DNA of 6,402 bases from Oscillospiraceae bacterium (lineage in GTDB: Bacteria; Bacillota; Clostridia; Oscillospirales; Acutalibacteraceae): NCBI GenBank assembly GCA_009786735.1, contig WQRM01000092.1, positions 1-6,402 of the forward strand, read 5' to 3'. The first letter of the stretch is position 1, and each line of letters starts with the position of its first letter. The notes beneath the pieces are model-generated. The model ran no database searches and was not told the DNA's origin. It saw only the letters and a list, made by a program, of their open reading frames with translations. Shown here piece by piece: positions 1 to 5,639 of the stretch. The translations under genes were made by a program, and so were the position numbers.

Positions 1-842
1 GCGGGCGGCATCATGGGCTTTTGCGGCACACGCGCCAGGGGTGTTTTGCCGCACACGCAGGCGGGGAATTGCGGCGGGCAGGTGCAGCCTGCGGTGAGCT
101 GCTTGGTCACGCGCTTCATGGCGGCGTCTTCGAGGGAGTTGAAGGTGATCGCTGCCATGCGACCGCCGGGCGCAAGCAGGCTGAATAAGCTGTGCAGGGC
201 TTGCTCAAGGCCATCGAGCTCGCCGTTGCAGGCATAGCGCAACGCCATGAACGTCTTGCGCGCAGGGTGACCGTCTCTTCTTGCGGCGGCAGGCACAGCA
301 GCGGCGACAATCTCTGCCAGCTGCGTTGTGGTGTGAATCGGGCGTGCCTGCACGATCGCGCGGGCGATGCGCCGCGAGAATTTCTCCTGCGCCAAGGTGA
401 AGAGCATGTCCGCGAGTTCGTGCTCGGGCATGGTGTTGACTAAATCGGCTGCGCTGGTGCCGCTTTGGCTCATGCGCATGTCTAGCGGGGCTTCGCGGTG
501 ATAGCTAAACCCGCGCGAATCTGTGTCCAGCTGGTGAGAGCTCACACCCAAGTCCAAAATGATGCCGTTGACCGGGTCGCTCACGTGTTGCGCGGCTTCA
601 AAGAAGTTCGCGTGCACCAGCTGAACCGCGGGCTCGTGTGCAAACTTGGCTTGCAGGTGCGCGATGGCATCAGGGTCGCGGTCAAAGGCGAGGAGCTTGC
701 CTTGCCCTTGCATGTGCTGCAGCAGCAATGCGCTGTGTCCGCCGCCGCCGGCTGTGCCGTCGAGGTAAGTGCCGCCGGGCTGCGGGCTTGCCGCCTGCAC
801 GGTCTCGTGCAGCAGAACGGTAACGTGGTGGAACTCACTCAT
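1..842 (-). CDS. rsmH: RsmH (MraW), 16S rRNA (cytosine-1402-N4)-methyltransferase, 3' end cut by window edge
   Basis: RsmH transfers a methyl group from S-adenosylmethionine to N4 of C1402 in the 30S decoding centre and acts in the cytoplasm. About 280 residues are visible; I estimate roughly 30 C-terminal residues lie beyond the edge. Seen in the translation: the SAM-binding motif YLDGTAGGGGHS (about residues 26-37), ILDLGVSSHQLDTDSRGFS near residue 95, PLDMRM, the EKFSRRIARAI helix, TFMALRY, and a cysteine cluster CTCPPQFPACVCGK near the end, all in family order. The ATG at 842 lies in ATGAGTGA, so it overlaps the mraZ stop by 8 nt, which suggests translational coupling. One oddity is FNSLEDAAVK where the family normally has FHSLEDR. 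This is the usual second gene of the dcw cluster, co-transcribed with mraZ. Confidence 0.97.
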   Translation of the reverse strand, partial: MSEFHHVTVLLHETVQAASPQPGGTYLDGTAGGGGHSALLLQHMQGQGKLLAFDRDPDAIAHLQAKFAHEPAVQLVHANFFEAAQHVSDPVNGIILDLGVSSHQLDTDSRGFSYHREAPLDMRMSQSGTSAADLVNTMPEHELADMLFTLAQEKFSRRIARAIVQARPIHTTTQLAEIVAAAVPAAARRDGHPARKTFMALRYACNGELDGLEQALHSLFSLLAPGGRMAAITFNSLEDAAMKRVTKQLTAGCTCPPQFPACVCGKTPLARVPQKPMMPP

Positions 843-1302
843 CAGCAACCGCCTTCACTGCGTGGGGCGTGTAGTCGATGCGGTGGCTCAACAGCGGCGT
901 TTGCGTGTTGAATGCTTGCCAGGTGGGCAACGACCACAGCTCAATGTACTCTTTGTTGGCGATGAGGAAGAGTTTTTCGCCACGTGCATAGCCGAATTTC
1001 TCATGATAACGCTCGTTGATGACGAAGCGTCCGTTGGCATCAAGGTCGATGTCCTCCATGTTGGCGATGAGCATGTGGTGCACATCCACACGGCTGTCGT
1101 CGGGCACTTTTTCCATCTCACGGTCGATGATGGCGTCGATGTAGTTTTCGTGCGACAGCACCAGGCAGCGCCGCTTGGGATCTTGGGCATCCCACAGCAC
1201 GGGGTAGCGTTCGTCGAAAATCGGGCGGAACTTGGCAGGCACAGCCACGCGACCCTTCGCATCAAGGGTCACTTCTGCCGTGCCGCGCGGGAGTCTTGCC
1301 AT
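835..1302 (-). CDS. mraZ: MraZ, transcriptional regulator of the division/cell-wall cluster
   Basis: MraZ is a small DNA-binding protein that forms rings through tandem AbrB-like (SpoVT/MraZ) domains and represses its own dcw operon. The product is 155 residues from the chosen start, close to the family norm of about 150. Both domain signatures are visible: LDAKGRVAVPAKFR (residues 13-26) and LDANGRFVINERYHEK in the second half. I chose the ATG at 1302 because AAAGGTGG (1318-1311) sits 8 nt upstream. A GTG at 1314 would add four residues, but it lies inside that ribosome binding site. The gene is first in its transcript and overlaps rsmH by 8 nt. The promoter and a run of GTGG boxes upstream fit autoregulation, described separately. 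Confidence 0.97.
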   Translation of the reverse strand: MARLPRGTAEVTLDAKGRVAVPAKFRPIFDERYPVLWDAQDPKRRCLVLSHENYIDAIIDREMEKVPDDSRVDVHHMLIANMEDIDLDANGRFVINERYHEKFGYARGEKLFLIANKEYIELWSLPTWQAFNTQTPLLSHRIDYTPHAVKAVADE

Positions 1303-1348
1303 GGCTGCATCCACCTTTCCGACTTATTCACAGTTTCAACAGAATTAT

Positions 1349-1402
1349 CCACTGCAACCCACTTTGCTCCACTTTGTGGGCTTGTACACTCCACTTTACC
1401 AC
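1349..1402 (-). promoter_or_regulatory. MraZ operator: cluster of GTGG boxes with 10-bp spacing
   Basis: On the minus strand GTGG occurs at 1352-1349, 1362-1359 and 1372-1369, exactly 10 bp apart, with further copies at 1394-1391 and 1402-1399. Several are preceded by AAA, giving AAAGTGG. MraZ proteins are known to bind short G-rich boxes (TGGG/GTGG type) repeated every 10 bp upstream of mraZ. The three regular boxes lie just downstream of the predicted transcription start and the other two overlap the -10 region, so bound MraZ would block transcription. Assignment as the MraZ operator is inference from this spacing and the adjacent gene. Confidence 0.8.
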
Positions 1403-1421
1403 AAAAAACCGCTGTTGTCAA
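1393..1421 (-). promoter_or_regulatory. Sigma-A promoter of mraZ-rsmH
   Basis: A perfect -35 TTGACA (1421-1416), a 17-bp spacer and a -10 TAAAGT (1398-1393) preceded by an extended TGG. Transcription should begin near 1386, leaving a leader of about 84 nt that contains three of the GTGG boxes. Confidence 0.8.
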
Positions 1422-1475
1422 GTGCTAAAATAGAATTTCCAAAAAAATTCATGCACAAATTTCGCCACGCGTGAA

Positions 1476-1481
1476 TATACT
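1476..1481 (+). promoter_or_regulatory. Possible -10 element for the collagen-like gene
   Basis: TATACT at 1476-1481 lies about 37 nt upstream of the likely TTG start at 1518. A convincing -35 is missing; TGCACA (1452-1457) is four of six with an 18-bp spacer. Because the product resembles spore-surface proteins, a sporulation sigma factor is possible, but no clear consensus for one could be read. Confidence 0.35.
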
Positions 1482-1517
1482 GTACGGAAATCACTACATA
1501 TTGGGGAGGGCTTGCGT

Positions 1518-2084
1518 TTGCAACACAAGTTTAATTATGGCGGCCGCAATGCGGCACAGCCCGCGCGCCCAGCGCGCAGCACAACGGGAGCAACCGGCTG
1601 CCCGGGAATGCCCGGGATGCGTGGCGCACCGGGTCCGCGCGGCGCAACAGGACCTGCAGGCTGCAAACACACCGCGGCCTACTGCGGCATGTTCAACAGC
1701 TGCAGCGGCGAAGTGTGCATTGATGCTGACGATGTGCTTGCGCTGACGTTCAGCGACTGCATGCCAGCTGCCGGTGCGCAGTATGCCGAAAATCGCTGCG
1801 CTATCGTTGCCGAAGCGGGGGTTTATGAAATCGATTGCTGCCTGCGCGGGGTGGGGCTTTGCGACGGCGTGGTGCAGCTGGCAGTGACGCACAACGGGGC
1901 GGTCATCCCCTGCACGGCAACCACGGCTGAGTTCTGCGAAGGCGAGCCCTTCCAGCTGTGCAGCGCTGGTTTGGCGGACGTTGAGTGCGGCGCGCACCTG
2001 CACTTCGTGGTGTACTCGCAGCATGGGGCGTCGTTCCAGCTGGCACAGGGCGTGAATCTCTCACTGCGGGTGCGGCGGGCGTAA
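1518..2084 (+). CDS. Short cysteine-rich collagen-like (BclA-type) surface protein
   Basis: The protein has 188 residues from a TTG start. I chose the TTG at 1518 because GGAGG (1505-1509) ends 8 nt before it; an in-frame TTG at 1512 is too close. A short basic N-terminus leads into nine Gly-X-Y triplets (GATGCPGMPGMRGAPGPR and on, about residues 24-50). After these comes a beta-rich C-terminal domain with GVYEIDC, LAVTHNGAVIP and a terminal LSLRVRR, the layout of BclA-type C1q/TNF-like trimerisation domains. Such proteins form collagen-like trimers on exosporium or cell surfaces. No signal peptide is seen, which fits a protein added to the spore from the mother cell. Unusual points are 14 cysteines, two of them inside the collagen stretch, and a very short triple helix. 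The spore-surface role is inference. Confidence 0.82.
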   Translation: MQHKFNYGGRNAAQPARPARSTTGATGCPGMPGMRGAPGPRGATGPAGCKHTAAYCGMFNSCSGEVCIDADDVLALTFSDCMPAAGAQYAENRCAIVAEAGVYEIDCCLRGVGLCDGVVQLAVTHNGAVIPCTATTAEFCEGEPFQLCSAGLADVECGAHLHFVVYSQHGASFQLAQGVNLSLRVRRA

Positions 2085-2107
2085 AAACTATTCAAAACGA
2101 CGATTTT

Positions 2108-2140
2108 CGACCAAAACCTCAGCTGAGTTTTGGTCGTTTT
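2108..2140 (+). terminator. Rho-independent terminator of the collagen-like gene
   Basis: CGACCAAAAC (2108-2117) pairs perfectly with GTTTTGGTCG (2127-2136), followed by TTTT. It lies 24 nt after the stop codon. An alternative pairing of AAAACGAC (2094-2101) with GTCGTTTT (2133-2140) is also possible. Confidence 0.8.
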
Positions 2141-2160
2141 GTGGATTTCATTAAATACAC

Positions 2161-2189
2161 TTGACAAAACTCAAGCGGTGTGGTAAAAT
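2161..2189 (+). promoter_or_regulatory. Sigma-A promoter of the ImmA/membrane-protein cassette
   Basis: Perfect -35 TTGACA (2161-2166), 17-bp spacer, -10 TAAAAT (2184-2189) with an extended TGG immediately before it. The predicted start of transcription is near 2196, about 220 nt ahead of the peptidase start. The sequence from the extended -10 onward is almost identical to that of the gap promoter. Confidence 0.85.
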
Positions 2190-2415
2190 TAACCATGAGG
2201 CGCTTTAGTGCTGCGCATCGCTGCATCACCGCGTCGCCTTGCGCAAGCGACCGCGCCGCAACTGTAGCGCGCTAAGACTTTACACGATTGAAGCGTCGTG
2301 TGTACATAATTGAAGCGTCGTGTGCATATGCTACTCCCGAGAGGTGAGTGGTATTATGTATTATGCAAATGGCAAATTTTTTGTAACTTGGAAAAAAATG
2401 AACGAGGAAATATCA
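2190..2415 (+). other. Long structured leader between promoter and peptidase gene
   Basis: This stretch of about 225 nt has no confident gene. It holds a GC-rich half (2195-2275) with an outer pairing TTAGTGC (2205-2211)/GCGCTAA (2269-2275) around an 8-bp hairpin CGCGTCGC (2230-2237)/GCGA-C-CGCG (2247-2255). A 22-bp tandem repeat follows. The last hairpin, 2331-2351, has a GAGA loop and masks the SD-like GAGGTGA (2341-2347). A 26-codon ATG ORF (2195-2275) starts within 1-2 nt of the predicted transcription start and has no ribosome binding site. Whether the stretch is a regulatory leader, a small RNA or the remnant of an insertion junction cannot be decided by reading. Confidence 0.5.
2287..2324 (+). 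repeat. Tandem direct repeat, 22-bp period, with an inverted repeat
   Basis: ATTGAAGCGTCGTGTG is present exactly at 2287-2302 and again at 2309-2324. The first copy is also part of a perfect inverted repeat, ACACGA (2282-2287) with TCGTGT (2296-2301) around 8 nt. The left arm is not conserved at the second copy. The arrangement could be a regulator binding site or a short RNA hairpin. Confidence 0.75.
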
Positions 2416-2940
2416 ATGGATACAAATAATATCATTCAAAAGGCGCGAGACCTTTTGGTTAGACATGGCCAAACGAAGTTGTCATTGATCGATCCTTATG
2501 CCATCGCAAAGGCAATGAAATATGATGTTGTACACGCGTGGTTTCCGGAGGATTACAGAGGTATAGTGACCCCCGATAAAAAAATTATTATCCATAGTAG
2601 GTATGCGGTTGGCTCACCAGAAGCCCGATGTGTACTGATGCATGAGTTAGCTCATGTTGAATTGGGGCATCGCTTTGCTGAGCTTTTTGTTGAGTTGGAT
2701 GGCAAGATGGTTAGATGTCAAACTTTTGGTGACTGTAACGATCCTAGCGAGCATGAAGCGCATCGTTTTGCACGAGAGGCATTAATGCCCGAGATGCTTG
2801 TCAAGAAAGCGATAAATTTATTTGAAAACAAGACAATTTCGGCTTTCGATTCGCTTCCCGCATATCTTTCTCGGCTGTTCAACGTTACGGAAGGGAAGGC
2901 TGAAAATCGGCTAAAGGACTTGAGCTATGGACAGTGGTAA
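2416..2940 (+). CDS. ImmA/IrrE-family zinc metallo-endopeptidase
   Basis: The protein has 174 residues. The family (COG2856) comprises cytoplasmic zinc proteases. Known members cleave repressors, for example ImmA on ImmR in ICEBs1 and IrrE/PprI on DdrO in Deinococcus. Seen here: the metal site HELAHVELGH (residues 76-85, ligands H76 and H80), the third-ligand region EHEAHRFAREALMP with E114, and the typical N-terminal helix and C-terminal LFNVTEGKAENRL segment. I chose the ATG at 2416 because GAGG (2404-2407) ends 8 nt upstream and MDTNNIIQKARDLL matches usual family starts. An in-frame ATG at 2356 with an SD-like GAGGTGA would give 194 residues. No helix-turn-helix gene, the usual substrate partner, is adjacent; instead the stop overlaps the next gene by 14 nt. 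Base composition is clearly AT-richer than the flanks, which suggests transfer. The substrate is unknown. Confidence 0.93.
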   Translation: MDTNNIIQKARDLLVRHGQTKLSLIDPYAIAKAMKYDVVHAWFPEDYRGIVTPDKKIIIHSRYAVGSPEARCVLMHELAHVELGHRFAELFVELDGKMVRCQTFGDCNDPSEHEAHRFAREALMPEMLVKKAINLFENKTISAFDSLPAYLSRLFNVTEGKAENRLKDLSYGQW

Positions 2941-3409
2941 ATTAAAGCGTATCCTGCAAAGAATGGATAATGATAGATTAAATAGTATCCAGCAAAGAAA
3001 TGAGTTGGACACAGAATTTTATCGCGACGCAATGTTCCTTCTAAAAGCGCGTTATGAAACCAAAGAGCATCAAAAACGGATTCTTGCCTATGTGCTTATT
3101 GCAATCATCTTTTTCGTTTCAGTTGGCGCAGGTATAATCATTTGGTTTCTAGCTCAATATCCTTCTGAACACACAGTTGCACTTGTTGCAGCAATAGGCG
3201 GACTTGTTAGCACTCTGCTCGGCTTACCGTTGATTTTAGCCAAGTATCTTTTTGATAAAGATGAGGACAAATTTATTTTTCAACAATTGAAACATATACG
3301 CTCGCTCGACTCTGAATATCTTAAAAGAGTGCAAGAAAAGGAAATCCAGCAGGATATAGAAGAACTAGATAATCACGACATAAATGATACCACATCCGAC
3401 AGTCAATAA
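2927..3409 (+). CDS. Two-helix membrane protein paired with the ImmA/IrrE peptidase
   Basis: The protein has 160 residues; I do not recognise a named family with certainty. The order is a charged helical N-terminus (1-50, basic, probably cytoplasmic), a transmembrane helix at about 52-76 (ILAYVLIAIIFF and on), a short loop (YPSEHT), a second helix at about 84-109 with a Gly/Pro-rich core (AIGGLVSTLLGLPLILAKY), then a charged helix and an acidic tail (about 136-160). Both ends should be cytoplasmic. The layout vaguely recalls the two-helix membrane domains of TRADD-N-associated proteins, but that is only a resemblance. The ATG at 2927 has AAAGGA (2913-2918) 8 nt upstream and overlaps the peptidase stop by 14 nt, so the two are very probably co-translated and may work together. 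Possible roles are peptidase substrate, membrane anchor, sensor, or pore-type effector. None is proven. Confidence 0.85.
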   Translation: MDSGKLKRILQRMDNDRLNSIQQRNELDTEFYRDAMFLLKARYETKEHQKRILAYVLIAIIFFVSVGAGIIIWFLAQYPSEHTVALVAAIGGLVSTLLGLPLILAKYLFDKDEDKFIFQQLKHIRSLDSEYLKRVQEKEIQQDIEELDNHDINDTTSDSQ

Positions 3410-3422
3410 GCGACGAAAACAC

Positions 3423-3456
3423 CCCCCGATTCATGATGAACCGGGGGTTGCGTTTT
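3423..3456. terminator. Bidirectional terminator between the ImmA cassette and gap
   Basis: CCCCCG (3423-3428) pairs with CGGGGG (3442-3447), with an inner TTCA/TGAA stem across one A-C mismatch and a TGA loop. TTTTT (3452-3456) follows on the plus strand. On the minus strand the hairpin is followed by GGTGTTTTCG. It can therefore end both convergent transcripts, 14 nt after the membrane-protein stop and 19 nt after the gap stop. Confidence 0.85.
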
Positions 3457-3465
3457 TATTTAGAC

Positions 3466-4476
3466 TTACTTCAGCTCCGAGAAGTACTTAATCACGCGCA
3501 CCATTTGTGCGGTGTAGCTCGCCTCGTTGTCATACCAGGACACCACTTGCACTTGCGCGGTGTTGTCGTCGATTTTCGTCACGAGGGTTTGCGTGCCGTC
3601 AAACAGGCTGCCGTGGGTGCAACCGATGACGTCGCTGCTGACGATTTGGTCTTCGGTGTAGCCAAAGCTGTCGCTGGAGGCGGCTTTCATGGCGGCGTTC
3701 ACGCCATCCACGGTGACGTTCGCGCCCTTCACCACCGCCACGAGAATCGTCGTGGAACCGGTGCACACGGGCACACGTTGTGCGCTGCCCACCAGTTTGC
3801 CGTTGAGCTCGGGAATCACCAAGCCGATGGCTTTGGCGGCGCCGGTGCTGTTGGGCACGATGTTTTGCGCACCGGCACGTGCACGGCGCAGGTCGCCTTT
3901 GCTGTGCGGACCGTCGAGGATCATTTGGTCGCCGGTGTAGGCATGCACGGTGGTCATGATGCCGCTTTGGATGGCGGCGTAATCGTTGAGGGCTTTCGCC
4001 ATGGGCGCCAGGCAGTTGGTGGTGCAGCTGGCGGCAGAAATCACGGTGTCGCTGCTGTCGAGGATATTCTCGTTCACGCTGAACACCACGGTTTTGGTTT
4101 CGGCATCTGCGGGAGCGGAGATGACCACTTTTTTCGCGCCTGCTTCGAGGTGAGCGCTTGCGGCTTTCTTGCTGGTGAAGAAGCCCGTGCATTCCAGCAC
4201 AACGTCAACGCCCAGTTCGCCCCAGGGGAGTTCGGCGGGGTTGCGGTTCGCGTGGATGGTGATGGTGCGACCATCCACCACGATGCAGCCGTCACCGGCT
4301 TGCACGGTGCCGTTATAGCGACCTTGCGCGGTGTCGTATTTGAGCAGATGCGCCAGCATTTCGGGGCTGGTGAGGTCGTTGATTGCCACGATGTCGTAAT
4401 CGGGGTTGTTGTTCATCATGCGAAACGCCAAGCGGCCGATGCGGCCAAATCCGTTGATTGCAACTTTAACTGCCAT
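3466..4476 (-). CDS. gap: Glyceraldehyde-3-phosphate dehydrogenase, type I
   Basis: GAPDH oxidises and phosphorylates glyceraldehyde 3-phosphate to 1,3-bisphosphoglycerate with reduction of NAD+, a central cytoplasmic step of glycolysis. The protein has 336 residues, full length. Seen: the Rossmann motif INGFGRIGR (7-15), D34 in AINDL, which suits NAD rather than NADP, the active-site signature [10 protein letters not shown] with catalytic C151, and H178 in TTVHAY. The C-terminal half has the expected [10 protein letters not shown] followed by a terminal helix. GGAGGA lies 7 nt before the ATG. No pgk, tpi or cggR gene is next to it, so it appears to be a single-gene transcript with its own promoter and terminator. 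It is GC-rich, unlike the cassette downstream. Confidence 0.98.
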   Translation of the reverse strand: MAVKVAINGFGRIGRLAFRMMNNNPDYDIVAINDLTSPEMLAHLLKYDTAQGRYNGTVQAGDGCIVVDGRTITIHANRNPAELPWGELGVDVVLECTGFFTSKKAASAHLEAGAKKVVISAPADAETKTVVFSVNENILDSSDTVISAASCTTNCLAPMAKALNDYAAIQSGIMTTVHAYTGDQMILDGPHSKGDLRRARAGAQNIVPNSTGAAKAIGLVIPELNGKLVGSAQRVPVCTGSTTILVAVVKGANVTVDGVNAAMKAASSDSFGYTEDQIVSSDVIGCTHGSLFDGTQTLVTKIDDNTAQVQVVSWYDNEASYTAQMVRVIKYFSELK

Positions 4477-4511
4477 GTGTATTCCTCCGATAAATTAATT
4501 TTTCATTGTTA

Positions 4512-4540
4512 ATTTTACCATATAAAGCGGCGTAATGCAA
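4512..4540 (-). promoter_or_regulatory. Promoter of gap
   Basis: -10 TAAAAT (4517-4512) with extended TGG before it, a 17-bp spacer and a weak -35 TTGCAT (4540-4535). Transcription should start near 4505, about 28 nt before the ATG. No CggR-type operator was recognised. Confidence 0.65.
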
Positions 4541-4862
4541 GGCTTGCGCACAATTTTGGTGGGTTGCACAAAAAAGCATGAAAAAGCGGGCGGATTTCGC
4601 TGTGCACTGCGGGTTGACGCAAGCGCCAGCAAGTTTCGCCCCCTCAGTCCACGCGGTGGAGTCGTTCGGGGTGGCGGTGCGCAGAGGGTTTGATAAAGCC
4701 GTTTCTTGAGCGGCCCTCGCGTTTACGCGGGGGCTGTCGACGCGAACAAGGGCGGCTCATTCATGTCACGCGGCGCGGCGACTGGGGGTGCTTCGCCGCA
4801 CATAACCCTAATTCCAAAAAATCCCACTAAATATTCCCGCGCCGCCATCAAACAATAACCCC
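4541..4862. other. Intergenic stretch without a confident gene
   Basis: These 322 nt separate the divergent gap and GHKL genes. They hold a 9-bp hairpin GCCCTCGCG (4713-4721)/CGCGGGGGC (4726-4734) with a TTTA loop and one G-T pair, but no T-run on either side. A TGCACA/TGTGCA inverted repeat flanks a segment near 4570-4605. An open minus-strand frame of 41 codons (4848-4723) has its stop codon in the hairpin loop but lacks a good ribosome binding site. No tRNA or known riboswitch was recognised, and no convincing promoter for the gene at 4863. Confidence 0.5.
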
Positions 4863-5600
4863 ATGAAAACCATTCTTTACAGCGACAACTTCCGCACCGC
4901 GCTGCACAGCCCCATCGCTCGCGAGCACGAGCGAGAGCTGCGCTGCGCCCTGCAAGCGCTGATGCTCGAGCTGCTGCAACATCCTGACCGCAAGCGTGAC
5001 CCAAACCTGCAGGCTATGCTCAAACAGTGCCGCTTGCGCTTGCGTGCGCTGCAAAATCTCGTGGATGCCACGCGCGGCGAGGACGAGTTCGCGCTGCAAT
5101 CGTGTGACCTGCGCAGCATGCTCGAAGACCTGTGCGCCGCCGCTGACCTGCTGCTGAGCCACCATGGCCGCAGCGTGAGCTTCGCCGCGCCGCACGAGCG
5201 CATCAACATTGCCTGCGCCCCGCGTGAGATGACCTCCCTTGTGCTGGAGCTGATTGCCAACGCCGTACTTCACACACGCGGGGAGGAAATCGCCGTGACA
5301 CTGCAGAGCAAAACCGGTGCGGTGACCATCACGGTGGAAAGCACCGGCAAGCTCAACTTGAACCAGTTGCATCACCACACACAGCGACCAGGCAGCGGGA
5401 CTTCTGCCATGCAGCGCACGGCTTGGTTGCATCGCGGCACACTGCTGTGGCTGCAGCGCAACGAAAAATCCGTGGCGAGCTTGAAGCTTACCACGGACTT
5501 GGATGGTGCGATGCGCGGCGACTATGACAGCCCCGACCTCGTAGATTTGCTCGCCGACCAGTGCTCGGCGGTGTATGTTGGGTTGGCGCAGGTGGTTTGA
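4863..5600 (+). CDS. Soluble protein with degenerate histidine-kinase (GHKL) fold
   Basis: The protein has 245 residues and no signal peptide or membrane segment. Its layout follows the core of a sensor kinase. A helical hairpin spans about 15-75, where RELRCALQAL takes the place of the HELRTPL H-box. A linker follows, then an ATPase-like domain with the N-box ELIANAVLHTR (near residue 130-140), a G1 position reading VESTGK instead of D-x-G-x-G, and a G2-like GSGTSAMQRTAWLHRGTL. The aligned phosphoacceptor histidine seems replaced by arginine; H22, two residues upstream, is another candidate. ATP binding is possible but kinase activity is doubtful, and no response-regulator gene is nearby. 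The ATG has no visible ribosome binding site, so the start is uncertain. Codon use and GC content match the surrounding housekeeping genes. Confidence 0.78.
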   Translation: MKTILYSDNFRTALHSPIAREHERELRCALQALMLELLQHPDRKRDPNLQAMLKQCRLRLRALQNLVDATRGEDEFALQSCDLRSMLEDLCAAADLLLSHHGRSVSFAAPHERINIACAPREMTSLVLELIANAVLHTRGEEIAVTLQSKTGAVTITVESTGKLNLNQLHHHTQRPGSGTSAMQRTAWLHRGTLLWLQRNEKSVASLKLTTDLDGAMRGDYDSPDLVDLLADQCSAVYVGLAQVV

Positions 5601-5611
5601 GCGATAAACAA

Positions 5612-5629
5612 GGGCGGATTTCTCCGCCC
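5612..5629. terminator. Bidirectional hairpin terminator between convergent genes
   Basis: GGGCGGA (5612-5618) pairs with TCCGCCC (5623-5629) around a TTTC loop. The plus-strand tail is CTTTGGGTTGTTATT and the minus-strand tail TTGTTTATC, both moderately T-rich. It lies between the stops of the GHKL gene (5600) and the RNHCP gene (5640). Confidence 0.75.
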
Positions 5630-5639
5630 CTTTGGGTTG

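Noticed and set aside
769..1428. Plus-strand open frame of 219 codons across mraZ
   Set aside because: It is antisense to mraZ and rsmH, both identified by conserved motifs, and resembles no protein.
2287..2324. CRISPR array
   Set aside because: Only two 16-nt copies with a 6-nt separation and no cas genes, so it is not a CRISPR repeat-spacer arrangement.
3433..4512. Long plus-strand open frame of 359 codons, rich in His, Gly and Val
   Set aside because: It lies opposite the complete, unmistakable gap gene and arises from that gene's codon bias; it has no family features or ribosome binding site.
4600..4720. tRNA or riboswitch upstream of the GHKL gene
   Set aside because: No T-loop, anticodon arm or known riboswitch core could be read in either strand.
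4848..5432. Minus-strand open frame of 194 codons across the GHKL gene
   Set aside because: The opposite strand carries the kinase-like N-box and G2-like motifs, so this frame is most likely a shadow caused by GC-rich third positions.
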